Below are positions 1 to 11,144 of a stretch of DNA of 21,641 nt, one piece after another. The stretch covers positions 1 through 21,641 of the forward strand of contig JBCBGM010000045.1 of assembly GCA_038526735.1 (NCBI GenBank), given 5' to 3'. How positions within the stretch are numbered: position 1 is the stretch's first letter; each line of letters starts with the position of its first letter. The notes under the pieces are model-generated. The model searched no databases. It was not told the origin of the DNA and worked only from the letters and a program-made list of their open reading frames with translations. Made by a program: the position numbers and the translations under genes. The stretch comes from Rubricella sp038526735 (lineage in GTDB: Bacteria > Pseudomonadota > Alphaproteobacteria > Rhodobacterales > Rhodobacteraceae).

Positions 1-77
1 GTCTTGCCGTGGTCAACATGACCAATCGTGCCGATGTTCACATGCGGCTTCGTCCGCTCAAACTTTTCCTTCGCCAT
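1..77 (-). CDS. tuf: Elongation factor Tu, N-terminal fragment (cut by window edge)
   Basis: EF-Tu delivers aminoacyl-tRNA to the ribosome as a GTP complex. Only the first 25 codons are in the window. They read MAKEKFERTKPHVNIGTIGH followed by VDHGK, which is the start of EF-Tu including the G1 P-loop (GHVDHGKT). The ATG is at 77-75. A perfect Shine-Dalgarno AAGGAGG (minus strand, 90-84) sits 6 nt before it. The gene follows fusA with a 53-nt gap and is the last visible member of the str operon. The remainder lies left of the window, so integrity cannot be judged. Confidence 0.97.
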   Translation of the reverse strand, partial: MAKEKFERTKPHVNIGTIGHVDHGK

Positions 78-130
78 AACAGGCCTCCTTATCGTTTCGC
101 CGCCGTGCTCTCGCCGGGGTTGTGTTCAGA

Positions 131-2248
131 TCAAGCGAACTTCGCTTGGATTTCCTCAGAGATGTTCGACGGAACCGCCTCGTAGTGATCGAACTGCATC
201 GAGAACTGCGCGCGGCCCGAAGACATCGAGCGCAGGTTGTTGATGTAGCCGAACATGTTGGCGAGCGGCACAAAGGCGTTAATGACGTTCGCGTTGCCGC
301 GCGCATCCTGGCCCTGCACCATGCCCCGACGGGAGGTCAGGTCACCGATGATGCCACCGGTGTACTCTTCAGGCGTCACGACCTCGACCTTCATGATCGG
401 CTCAAGCAGCTTTGCGCCCGCCTTCTTCATGCCGTCGCGCATCGCCATGCGTGCCGCGATCTCAAATGCGAGCACGCTGGAGTCCACGTCGTGGTAGGCG
501 CCGTCGATCAGAGCGACCTTAAAGTCGATCACCGGGAAGCCTGCGAGCGGGCCGCTGTCCATCACGGACAGGATGCCCTTTTCAACACCGGGGATATATT
601 CCTTCGGGACCGAACCACCGACGATCTTGGACTCAAACGAGTACCCTTCGCCCGGCTCGGTTGGCGTGATGACGAGCTTCACGCGGCCAAACTGACCAGA
701 CCCACCCGACTGCTTTTTGTGGGTGTAGTCGATCTCGGCCTCGTGAGAGATCGTCTCGCGGTAGGCCACCTGCGGCGCACCGATGTTCGCCTCAACCTTA
801 AACTCGCGCTTCAGACGGTCCACGAGGATGTCGAGGTGCAGTTCGCCCATGCCCTTCATGATGGTCTGACCGGACTCGATGTCTGTCTCCACGCGGAAGG
901 ACGGATCTTCTGCCGCGAGACGCTGAAGGCCCTGGGACATCTTCTCTTGGTCGGCCTTGGTTTTCGGTTCAACCGCGATCTCGATCACCGGATCGGGGAA
1001 GGTCATCGTTTCAAGCACCACCGGCGCGTTCACGGCGCAGAGCGTGTCACCCGTGGTGGTGTCTTTCAGACCGGCCAGCGCGATGATGTCGCCTGCAAAC
1101 GCCTCGGTGATCTCTTCCTGCTTGTTGGAGTGCATCATCACCATACGGCCGATGCGCTCTTTCTTACCTTTGGTCGAGTTCAACAGGCTGTCGCCCTTGT
1201 TCACGGTGCCGGAGTAAATCCGCGTGAAGGTCAGCGAGCCCATGAACGGGTCGTTCATGATCTTGAACGCAAGGCCAGAGAACGGCTGCTCATCATCGGC
1301 GGAGCGCTCGATGTCGCGGGTTTCCGTCTCGTCGCCCGGCTTGAAGCCTTTGTACGCGGGCACATCCAGCGGCGACGGCAGATAGTCGATCACCGCGTTC
1401 AGCATCGGCTGCACGCCTTTGTTCTTGAACGCAGAGCCTGCGAGCACTGGCACGAAGGCCATTGCAAGCGTCGCCTTGCGGATCAACTCGCGGAGCTTCT
1501 CTTCAGACGGCTCTTCGCCCTCAAGGTAGGCTTCCATCGCGTCGTCGTCTTGCTCAACCGCGTTCTCAACGAGCTTGGAGCGCCACTCGTCGGCGGTCGC
1601 CTTCAGCTCTTCGCGGATGGGCTGACGGGTCCAGGAGGCGCCGAGATCTTCACCCTTCCAGGTCCACTCTTCCATCGCGATCAGATCGACGATGCCCTCA
1701 AGCTGATCTTCCGCCCCGATCGGGAACTGGATCGGGCATGCGGTGGCACCGGTGCGATCTTCGATCATCGCGACGCAGTTGAAGAAGTCAGCGCCGATCT
1801 TGTCCATCTTGTTGACGAACACGATCCGCGGAACGTTGTAGCGGTCCGCCTGACGCCAAACCGTCTCGGTCTGCGGCTCAACACCTGCGTTGGCGTCAAG
1901 CACACAGACAGCACCGTCGAGAACCGCCAGCGAACGCTCAACCTCAATGGTGAAGTCAACGTGGCCGGGAGTGTCGATAATGTTGAAGCGGTGCTTGTCG
2001 GTCAGCGCCTCTTCACCGTCGATGGTCTTTTCCCAGAAGGTGGTGGTCGCAGCCGAGGTAATCGTGATGCCACGCTCCTGCTCCTGCTCCATCCAGTCCA
2101 TGGTGGCCGCACCATCGTGCACCTCACCAATTTTGTGGGACTTGCCGGTGTAATAAAGAATGCGCTCGGTCGTCGTCGTCTTGCCGGCGTCAATGTGCGC
2201 CATGATACCGAAGTTGCGGTAGCGCTCGAGTGGGTAATCGCGTGCCAT
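131..2248 (-). CDS. fusA: Elongation factor G
   Basis: EF-G is the cytosolic translocase GTPase that moves tRNA-mRNA through the ribosome and acts in ribosome recycling. The 705-residue product has the usual length for the family. The GTPase motifs are in order: AHIDAGKTTTTE (residues 17-28, G1), RGITITSA (G2), DTPGHVDFT (G3), NKMDK (G4) and GSAFKNKG (G5). Domain IV is recognisable by YHDVDSS, and the C-terminal domain by EYTGGIIGDLTSRRG. The ATG at 2248 is preceded by a tandem CAAGGAC-CAAGGAC, of which the proximal copy (AAGGA) is the likely ribosome binding site. It is co-transcribed with rpsG and a small coiled-coil ORF upstream and with tuf downstream. No truncation or unusual residue was seen. 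Confidence 0.99.
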   Translation of the reverse strand: MARDYPLERYRNFGIMAHIDAGKTTTTERILYYTGKSHKIGEVHDGAATMDWMEQEQERGITITSAATTTFWEKTIDGEEALTDKHRFNIIDTPGHVDFTIEVERSLAVLDGAVCVLDANAGVEPQTETVWRQADRYNVPRIVFVNKMDKIGADFFNCVAMIEDRTGATACPIQFPIGAEDQLEGIVDLIAMEEWTWKGEDLGASWTRQPIREELKATADEWRSKLVENAVEQDDDAMEAYLEGEEPSEEKLRELIRKATLAMAFVPVLAGSAFKNKGVQPMLNAVIDYLPSPLDVPAYKGFKPGDETETRDIERSADDEQPFSGLAFKIMNDPFMGSLTFTRIYSGTVNKGDSLLNSTKGKKERIGRMVMMHSNKQEEITEAFAGDIIALAGLKDTTTGDTLCAVNAPVVLETMTFPDPVIEIAVEPKTKADQEKMSQGLQRLAAEDPSFRVETDIESGQTIMKGMGELHLDILVDRLKREFKVEANIGAPQVAYRETISHEAEIDYTHKKQSGGSGQFGRVKLVITPTEPGEGYSFESKIVGGSVPKEYIPGVEKGILSVMDSGPLAGFPVIDFKVALIDGAYHDVDSSVLAFEIAARMAMRDGMKKAGAKLLEPIMKVEVVTPEEYTGGIIGDLTSRRGMVQGQDARGNANVINAFVPLANMFGYINNLRSMSSGRAQFSMQFDHYEAVPSNISEEIQAKFA

Positions 2249-2276
2249 GGTCTGGGGTCCTTGGTCCTTGGCGTGA

Positions 2277-2513
2277 TCAGCTCTGGGTGTCGTTCAGTTC
2301 AAGACGGCGCTCGATGCGGGAAATCCGCCGTTCGAGCAACGTCATGTCGGCGTTGCGGCTTAGGTCGGCTTTGATCACATCGCCGAGCAAACCCTCCATA
2401 TGGCCGACACGGTCTTCGATGCGCTCAAGACGCAGGTCAACACCACCGATCCGATCCTGGATCGATTTGAGCACCTCATAGAGGAGTTCGTTGGTGATGC
2501 GTCCTTCGGTCAT
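2277..2513 (-). CDS. Small coiled-coil protein inside the str operon
   Basis: The 78-residue product is MTEGRITNELLYEVLKSIQD and onward. It is very charged and contains no cysteine, no signal peptide and no membrane segment. From about residue 8 it shows heptad-like spacing of hydrophobic residues (LLYEVLKSI, VDLRLERIEDRV, MEGLLGDVI), and the C-terminal LLERRISRIERRLEL continues the pattern, so one or two coiled-coil helices are expected. The ATG lies 6 nt after the rpsG stop (TAAGGACGGATG, with AAGGA as binding site) and the TGA is 28 nt before fusA, so it is almost certainly translated from the str mRNA. Similar short ELLYEVLK-type ORFs are, from memory, scattered in alphaproteobacteria. 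No function can be assigned; oligomerisation or ribosome-associated roles would be guesses. Confidence 0.8.
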   Translation of the reverse strand: MTEGRITNELLYEVLKSIQDRIGGVDLRLERIEDRVGHMEGLLGDVIKADLSRNADMTLLERRISRIERRLELNDTQS

Positions 2514-2519
2514 CCGTCC

Positions 2520-2990
2520 TTACCAGCGGTAGTGCGAGAAGGCCTTGTTGGCCTCCGCCATCTTGTGAGTGTCTTCGCGCTTTTTCACAGCAGTGCCGCG
2601 GCCGTTGACGGCATCGACAAGCTCACCTGCGAGGCGCTCTTCCATCGTGTTCTCGTTGCGGCCGCGCGATGCGGTGATCAGCCAACGGATCGCCAGAGCC
2701 TCGCGGCGCTCGGGGCGCACTTCGACCGGAACCTGATAGGTCGCACCACCCACACGGCGGGAGCGCACCTCTAGGGCCGGCTTAATGTTGTCCAACGCCT
2801 CGTGAAACACCTCGATCGGCGCGCGCTTGAGGCGATCCTCAACGCGGTCCATCGCGCCGTAGACAATGCCTTCGGCGATCGACTTTTTGCCGTCATACAT
2901 CAGGTTGTTCATGAACTTCGTGAGCACACGATCACCAAACTTGGCGTCGGGCAGAACCTCACGTTTTTCAGCGCGGTGGCGTCGGGACAT
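2520..2990 (-). CDS. rpsG: 30S ribosomal protein S7
   Basis: S7 nucleates the head of the 30S subunit by binding the 3' major domain of 16S rRNA and lines the E site. The 156-residue length is standard. The N-terminal MSRRHRAEKREVLPD, the VLTKFMNNLMYDGKKSIAE helix and the conserved RRVGGATYQVPVEVRPERR segment are all present, and it ends KMAEANKAFSHYRW as usual. The ATG at 2990 is followed by the canonical second codon. It lies 66 nt downstream of rpsL, a spacer that folds into a two-tier stem-loop (see 3015-3046). S7 is the autoregulator of the str operon in enterobacteria; whether it is here is inferred only. Confidence 0.99.
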   Translation of the reverse strand: MSRRHRAEKREVLPDAKFGDRVLTKFMNNLMYDGKKSIAEGIVYGAMDRVEDRLKRAPIEVFHEALDNIKPALEVRSRRVGGATYQVPVEVRPERREALAIRWLITASRGRNENTMEERLAGELVDAVNGRGTAVKKREDTHKMAEANKAFSHYRW

Positions 2991-3014
2991 AGGCGTCTCT
3001 CTCTTCTCTCAAGA

Positions 3015-3046
3015 TCGCGCTCCTGCCCATTCGGGCGGCCGCGCGA
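3015..3046 (-). promoter_or_regulatory. Two-tier stem-loop in the rpsL-rpsG spacer, candidate S7 control site
   Basis: TCGCGC (3015-3020) pairs with GCGCGA (3041-3046). A 2x2 internal loop follows, then CTGCCC (3023-3028) pairs with GGGCGG (3033-3038) around a four-base loop. In E. coli S7 represses its operon by binding the rpsL-rpsG spacer. This structure sits in the equivalent place, but primary sequence similarity to the E. coli site was not tested. Confidence 0.4.
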
Positions 3047-3056
3047 CAATCTCTCA

Positions 3057-3428
3057 TCACTTCGGCCGCTTGGCCCCATACTTGGAGCGGCGCTGGCGGC
3101 GGTCTTTCACACCTTGGGTGTCAAGGACACCACGCAGGATGTGGTAACGCACACCCGGAAGGTCTTTCACACGGCCGCCGCGGATCAGCACCACAGAGTG
3201 CTCTTGAAGGTTGTGACCTTCACCGGGGATGTACGAAATGACCTCAAAACCGTTGGTCAGGCGCACTTTGGCGACCTTCCGCATGGCCGAGTTCGGCTTC
3301 TTCGGTGTGGTGGTGTAAACGCGGGTGCACACGCCACGCTTCTGCGGGCAAGCCTGCAGGTGCATGGACTTCTGGCGCTTCACCTTTGGCTGCCGCGGCT
3401 TGCGGATCAGCTGTTGAATCGTCGGCAT
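3057..3428 (-). CDS. rpsL: 30S ribosomal protein S12
   Basis: S12 sits at the 30S decoding centre and controls accuracy of tRNA selection. The 123 residues match the family length. Signature segments are PTIQQLIRKPR at the N-terminus, CPQKRGVCTRVYTTTPKKPN and HNLQEHSVVLIRGGRVKDLP. Both lysines whose substitution classically gives streptomycin resistance (in TTTPKKPNSA and GGRVKDLP) are wild type. The aspartate methylthiolated in many bacteria (RVKDLPG) is also present. It is the first gene of the str operon, behind a consensus-like promoter at 3625-3653 and a leader of roughly 190 nt. Confidence 0.99.
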   Translation of the reverse strand: MPTIQQLIRKPRQPKVKRQKSMHLQACPQKRGVCTRVYTTTPKKPNSAMRKVAKVRLTNGFEVISYIPGEGHNLQEHSVVLIRGGRVKDLPGVRYHILRGVLDTQGVKDRRQRRSKYGAKRPK

Positions 3429-3618
3429 TCGGTTCGCCTCGTTCTCGCTCGTGTCATGCCCGCTCTGTCACCAGAACAGGCTCAAGCCACCGCGCCGAGC
3501 CTTCTCAGCGCAATGGCGGAATTCAGAGGATCGCAGCGACCAAAGCCACCTGGATCATGTTCACCGCGTAATCTGGTTATAAGAACCAAACGAGGGGCGA
3601 TGTGCCCCCCGGTGAAGT
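3429..3618 (-). other. Long untranslated leader of the str operon
   Basis: About 190 nt separate the predicted transcription start from the rpsL ATG and no ORF of note lies in it. A small hairpin, TGGTT-ataag-AACCA (3573-3587), is visible. No known ribosomal-protein leader motif was recognised, so its role is open. Confidence 0.45.
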
Positions 3619-3624
3619 GGGCGC

Positions 3625-3653
3625 GTCATACGCCCGAGTCTATAGGGTGTCAA
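3625..3653 (-). promoter_or_regulatory. Sigma70-type promoter of the str operon
   Basis: Read on the minus strand: -35 TTGACA (3653-3648), a 17-nt spacer, then -10 TATGAC (3630-3625). This is the closest match to consensus in the window and is correctly oriented for rpsL. The start of transcription would be near 3618. Confidence 0.75.
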
Positions 3654-3678
3654 CAGGGATTGCGGGCGCCAAAAACGC

Positions 3679-4494
3679 TCACAGTTCCTGGGCTGAGAGA
3701 TTGCGCGCCAACCGATCTCTGAACAGCATCAAATCGCGGATAATCACACGCTCATAGCCCGCATTGATCGCCGTATAAAACGCCTGCCCGGCATCTGACT
3801 CGAGCATATCGGCATAGGCGAGCACCCCCTCATCCGTGACGTCACGGTAGGTATAGGCATAGCGCATGATGCTCTCTTCGCGGTCGCGCGCCTCGTCAAT
3901 CTCAAGCCCCTGATACGCGAGTGCAAGAATGACTGCGTCGTCACTCACCTCCCCCCGCTGCGCCAACTGCGATTTGATCACCGCAAACCGCGCCGAGGCC
4001 GTGACCTCACGCGAGATATCCGCCCCTGCATTCAGCTGAAACGCCGTATGAAGCCGGTCGAACTTTTCGCGCCGCTGCGGCTCCACCGCCAAAATCCGCG
4101 CCCCGCGCGCGACAGCCGCCTCGTTGTCATAGCCCTCAACCTGAGTCGCCTTCTCTGCCAAGGTCAGCTGCTGGCCGAGATCATCGCCGAAAAACTGCAA
4201 TAACTCCGCCGCTGCAGGCTCTGCCAAGGTATCTCCCAGGATCGAAGACGTGATCTCCATCACCTCCTCAGCCTGGAACAACCCAGACGCGGCAGAGATC
4301 CAGGCAATGCGAAACACCCGGTCGTCAAACTCCGGCGTGGTCAGCCAGCGCTCTGCATCCTCAACGGCAACGTCATGCGCGTTGAGATTGAGAATCGCAC
4401 GCGCCGCATCAGAGCCAACGCCCTGCGCGAAAGCGGCCATGGTTGTGAAAGCCCACACAAGGGCGGCGGTGACAGCAAGGTGAAAACGTCTCAT
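3679..4494 (-). CDS. Exported DUF2059-like protein
   Basis: The 271-residue protein has a clear Sec signal peptide, MRRFHLAVTAALVWAFTTMA followed by AFAQ, with probable cleavage after AFA; the mature protein would be periplasmic. The remainder is predicted all-helical, acidic and soluble. Near the C-terminus, YADMLESDAGQAFYTAINAG resembles the DUF2059 signature (a helix with GQAFY before an amphipathic end). The function of that family is unknown. The ATG at 4494 has a modest AGG 8 nt upstream. The gene is 51 nt after the sulfotransferase-like gene and just before the str promoter. No strong terminator was seen after its stop, so read-through into the str leader is possible. Confidence 0.7.
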   Translation of the reverse strand: MRRFHLAVTAALVWAFTTMAAFAQGVGSDAARAILNLNAHDVAVEDAERWLTTPEFDDRVFRIAWISAASGLFQAEEVMEITSSILGDTLAEPAAAELLQFFGDDLGQQLTLAEKATQVEGYDNEAAVARGARILAVEPQRREKFDRLHTAFQLNAGADISREVTASARFAVIKSQLAQRGEVSDDAVILALAYQGLEIDEARDREESIMRYAYTYRDVTDEGVLAYADMLESDAGQAFYTAINAGYERVIIRDLMLFRDRLARNLSAQEL

Positions 4495-4545
4495 GAAGCT
4501 AACCTAGGTCGCGCCGCCTCACCGAACAATCACCTCTCCAAAATG

Positions 4546-5598
4546 TCAGCGGCTGCGTGGATGCATAAACGGCGGGCGGCGCATCGCCTCTCGCGAGGTG
4601 ATCCAGTCGATGTTCTCCGCCTCCCAATCGGCAAAAGCCGCATTGGCCCGCGCGTGATCATCACCGCTCCACTCACATTGCGGCGCGGCCTCTGTTGGCA
4701 CCTCCGGGAACACAAACTCTGGCAGCGCCTCAAGCCGTGGCATCAAAAACGCATCGCGCTCTGCGGTGCTGGCCCAGAAAGAGCTCTTTTGGCCCGGATG
4801 AAACACCTCTGCCGCCTCAGTCTGGAGCGCAAAAAGCCACCGCCGGTGCCGCGCCTGGCGGTTCATCTGGTTAGAGCGCTTCGATTCGAGCAACCACAGC
4901 ACGGCCGCATTCGGGATCGCCGCGCGCACGACTTTGGGCTCTTCGGGCGCATCCCCCAACCCGTTGTCTTCAAAGAACCCGGTCACGAGGCCTTTCTTCG
5001 CCTCCGTCTCAAAGCACCGCGGAGTGACCTGAAAAAACGTCCGCATCAGATCAATCTGACGACGGTAATTCGTGCGCGCCTTGCGCAGCGCGATGAAGGT
5101 TTGAAAATCCAGTGCCCCGTTGCTCATCGCCATATCCTCGGCGTAGCACGAGACGATAAAGCTGTCGGGCCGCCGGAAGTAGAGCAAAAACTCCGGATCC
5201 AGCCCCTCAAAGAACCCACTCACCTGCTGCAGATAGCGCCCGCGCCGCTCAAACTCGGTGTCTTCGTCCACAATCGGCCAGCGCTCTTCGGCAGACTGCC
5301 GGTCGATCCGATAAAACGCCTCGGCACTCAGCACGACCGTTTTACCCCGGCCGCGCAGCTTCTCGATCCGCTCTCGCAGCGCCGCGAATGCAGCCTTGCG
5401 CCCCGCCACCCCATCCCGAATGGCCATCGCAAGCCTGCGGTGGTTTTGGATCTCGAACGGCCCCTCACCGTAAATCGCTTTCGGCAGCGGATACACAAGC
5501 CCCCGCTCCCGCAACGCCGCCCGCTCTTGCGTCAACACGGTCTGGATCGTTGTCGTGCCGGTTTTCATTGTTCCGGCGTGGACGAGAAGTTTGGACAT
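4546..5598 (-). CDS. Sulfotransferase-like P-loop protein
   Basis: Cytosolic sulfotransferases move sulfate from PAPS to a hydroxyl of a sugar, lipid or protein. The 350-residue product starts MSKLLVHAGTMKTGTTTIQT; residues 7-19 (HAGTMKTGTTTIQ) match the 5'-phosphosulfate-binding loop of that fold. LLYFRRPDSFIVSCYAEDM looks like the 3'-phosphate-binding strand-helix (R then S). Start choice: a TTG 24 nt upstream (5622) would give an N-terminal extension, but ATG at 5598 has AGGTG 6 nt upstream and puts the first strand at the N-terminus, as in the family. It follows the glycosyltransferase gene with a 56-nt gap in the same direction, suggesting a shared role in a sulfated or decorated surface glycan. 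Substrate unknown; a kinase-like P-loop protein is the alternative. Confidence 0.7.
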   Translation of the reverse strand: MSKLLVHAGTMKTGTTTIQTVLTQERAALRERGLVYPLPKAIYGEGPFEIQNHRRLAMAIRDGVAGRKAAFAALRERIEKLRGRGKTVVLSAEAFYRIDRQSAEERWPIVDEDTEFERRGRYLQQVSGFFEGLDPEFLLYFRRPDSFIVSCYAEDMAMSNGALDFQTFIALRKARTNYRRQIDLMRTFFQVTPRCFETEAKKGLVTGFFEDNGLGDAPEEPKVVRAAIPNAAVLWLLESKRSNQMNRQARHRRWLFALQTEAAEVFHPGQKSSFWASTAERDAFLMPRLEALPEFVFPEVPTEAAPQCEWSGDDHARANAAFADWEAENIDWITSREAMRRPPFMHPRSR

Positions 5599-5654
5599 CG
5601 CAGGCACCTGATCTCGGGCCAAAAGCAGCCCATGCGCGGGCTGACTACTGCGGC

Positions 5655-6482
5655 TTAAGCCTCTGAATTGTCAAGCTGTGCTGGGGGCGCGGGAGCTGCG
5701 GCGACCGCACTCGCAAACGCCGCCAGATCAACCCCAAAGCGCGTTGCAAAAACCTCTGACGGCGCAGGCCAAAACCGCGCCTGGTCCACTCGCACCACGC
5801 TGTCATTCTCCGGATGCACCCCGCGCACAAACATCGGCGCGCTTTTGACGACTGTGCAGGGCATCTCTTCGCGCAGACGATGATGAGGAAAATGCATCAC
5901 GCATTTCGACGCGTCGGGTGCAAACACCACCGCACTCCCTGCCGCCACACCGTACCGCTCCACCGCCAACACACGCGGCGTTCCAGCTTCGAGGCTGAGG
6001 AAGTATCCCTGCGGAAACTGCACCGCTGACGGGAGCGGTTGATCCTCCGGCAACCGCGCCACCTCAACCCGCAACGACGCTACAAAATCGCGCCCCACCG
6101 CGTCGTCGTCGTCAAGCCAAAACTCCGCCACCCGGCGCGCTGCCGGATCACGCACGGACCGAAAAGCCTCAAGGCACAACGGCTTATGAAACCCCGGTGC
6201 CACCACCCGCAACCGAACCTGCGGCACATCCGCAATCAACGCCCGCAGCCGCGCCATGGCCCATTCTGGCAGATCAAGCCCGGTCAGCACGATCAGTGTA
6301 AAATCAGGGTCCGTCTGCGCTCGCACGCTGGGCAGGCAAAGATGCTCAAACCACGCAAACCGCCGCTCCAACCGCCCGGTCTCATAGAGCATGCGCTTTC
6401 GCTCGGGCCAGTCGTGAGCCTTCTTAAACCCGCCCTTGCAGAGCACCGAAAACCTGCACAGCCCGATGACCTGAACGTCCAC
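5655..6482 (-). CDS. Putative rhamnosyltransferase-type glycosyltransferase
   Basis: The 275-residue product has the architecture I associate with the 'putative rhamnosyl transferase' family of alphaproteobacteria: an N-terminal strand with CRFSV, a WFEHLCLPSVRAQTDPDFTL segment typical of GT-A enzymes, and an acidic metal/nucleotide-sugar motif EFWLDDDDAVG (DDDD at 124-127). There is no signal peptide or membrane helix, so action at the cytosolic face is expected. The GTG start (6482) is supported by GAGGG 5-6 nt upstream and by the start of the first beta strand. The tail AAAPAPPAQ is low complexity. It lies downstream of the rpoC terminator and probably has its own weak promoter. Donor and acceptor sugars cannot be told from sequence. 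Confidence 0.7.
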   Translation of the reverse strand: MDVQVIGLCRFSVLCKGGFKKAHDWPERKRMLYETGRLERRFAWFEHLCLPSVRAQTDPDFTLIVLTGLDLPEWAMARLRALIADVPQVRLRVVAPGFHKPLCLEAFRSVRDPAARRVAEFWLDDDDAVGRDFVASLRVEVARLPEDQPLPSAVQFPQGYFLSLEAGTPRVLAVERYGVAAGSAVVFAPDASKCVMHFPHHRLREEMPCTVVKSAPMFVRGVHPENDSVVRVDQARFWPAPSEVFATRFGVDLAAFASAVAAAPAPPAQLDNSEA

Positions 6483-6506
6483 CTTTGCCCTCGCACCAAC
6501 CCTGCC

Positions 6507-6537
6507 AAGCGTGGCGCCTCGCCGTGGCGAAAGTCAA
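6507..6537 (-). promoter_or_regulatory. Weak candidate promoter for the glycosyltransferase gene
   Basis: On the minus strand TTGACT (6537-6532) lies in the gap just after the rpoC terminator. A degenerate -10 (CACGCT-like) follows about 18 nt later. The -35 is good and the -10 poor; confidence is low. Confidence 0.3.
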
Positions 6538-6552
6538 CGCGCCCCACCCCCC

Positions 6553-6590
6553 CAAAAAAGCAAAACACCCGGCGCGATGGCCGGGTGTTT
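6553..6590 (-). terminator. Intrinsic terminator of the rpoB-rpoC operon
   Basis: A perfect 11-bp stem, AAACACCCGGC (6563-6573) with GCCGGGTGTTT (6580-6590), has a six-base loop. On the minus strand it is followed by TGCTTTTTTGG. It begins 20 nt past the rpoC stop. The plus-strand side lacks a T tract, so it acts in one direction. Confidence 0.92.
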
Positions 6591-6610
6591 CTGTGTCAAA
6601 TGTAGCGCGA

Positions 6611-10831
<4,221 letters not shown>

Positions 10832-10844
10832 GTTGTGACCTCGC

Positions 10845-11144
10845 TCACTTGCACTCGATAAAGAGTGAGTTGTCCTCAAAGGACGATACGTTTCCATCGA
10901 TGTCGGTGTCGGTCATCACACGAGAGACACGATCAATGACATCATAACCGGTCGGGCAGAGATCCCCGGCAGCGGCAAAGCAGTCTGCAACCTCACGACC
11001 AAACTCGTCGCATTCGATCACATAGGCCAGCCGCCCATTTGGGCCGGAAGTCTCGGTAATGCCTTGCTCTGCGAGCCCCTCCAGAAAGGAGCAGGCCGGC
11101 AGGGCCAAAAGCCCCGCCGTTGCAGTCAGCTGCACAGCCCGCAT
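10845..11144 (-). CDS. Small cysteine-rich lipoprotein inserted between rpoB and rpoC
   Basis: The 99-residue product begins MRAVQLTATAGLLALPACSF. The hydrophobic stretch and LPAC form a lipobox, so lipidation at Cys18 is expected and the protein should be membrane anchored in the periplasm. Four more cysteines (45, 55, 63, 98) could form two disulfides. The segment YVIECDEFGREVADCFAAAG followed by DLCPTGYDVID resembles, from memory, small lipoproteins with a C...DC...C-GY-V pattern; none has an established function known to me. The ATG shares its A with the rpoB stop (TAATG, 11147-11142) and the TGA is 13 nt from the rpoC ATG, so it is locked into the rpoBC mRNA and likely coupled on both sides. 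Codon and base use look like its neighbours. Confidence 0.85.
   Translation of the reverse strand: MRAVQLTATAGLLALPACSFLEGLAEQGITETSGPNGRLAYVIECDEFGREVADCFAAAGDLCPTGYDVIDRVSRVMTDTDIDGNVSSFEDNSLFIECK

Noticed and set aside
122..2374. A plus-strand open frame of about 750 codons opposite fusA
   Set aside because: Antisense shadow of EF-G with Arg/His/Leu-rich composition and no family features.
4375..5658. A plus-strand frame of 427 codons opposite the sulfotransferase-like gene
   Set aside because: Composition is rich in R, H, P and L as in other shadows; the minus-strand frame has a P-loop and a good ribosome binding site.
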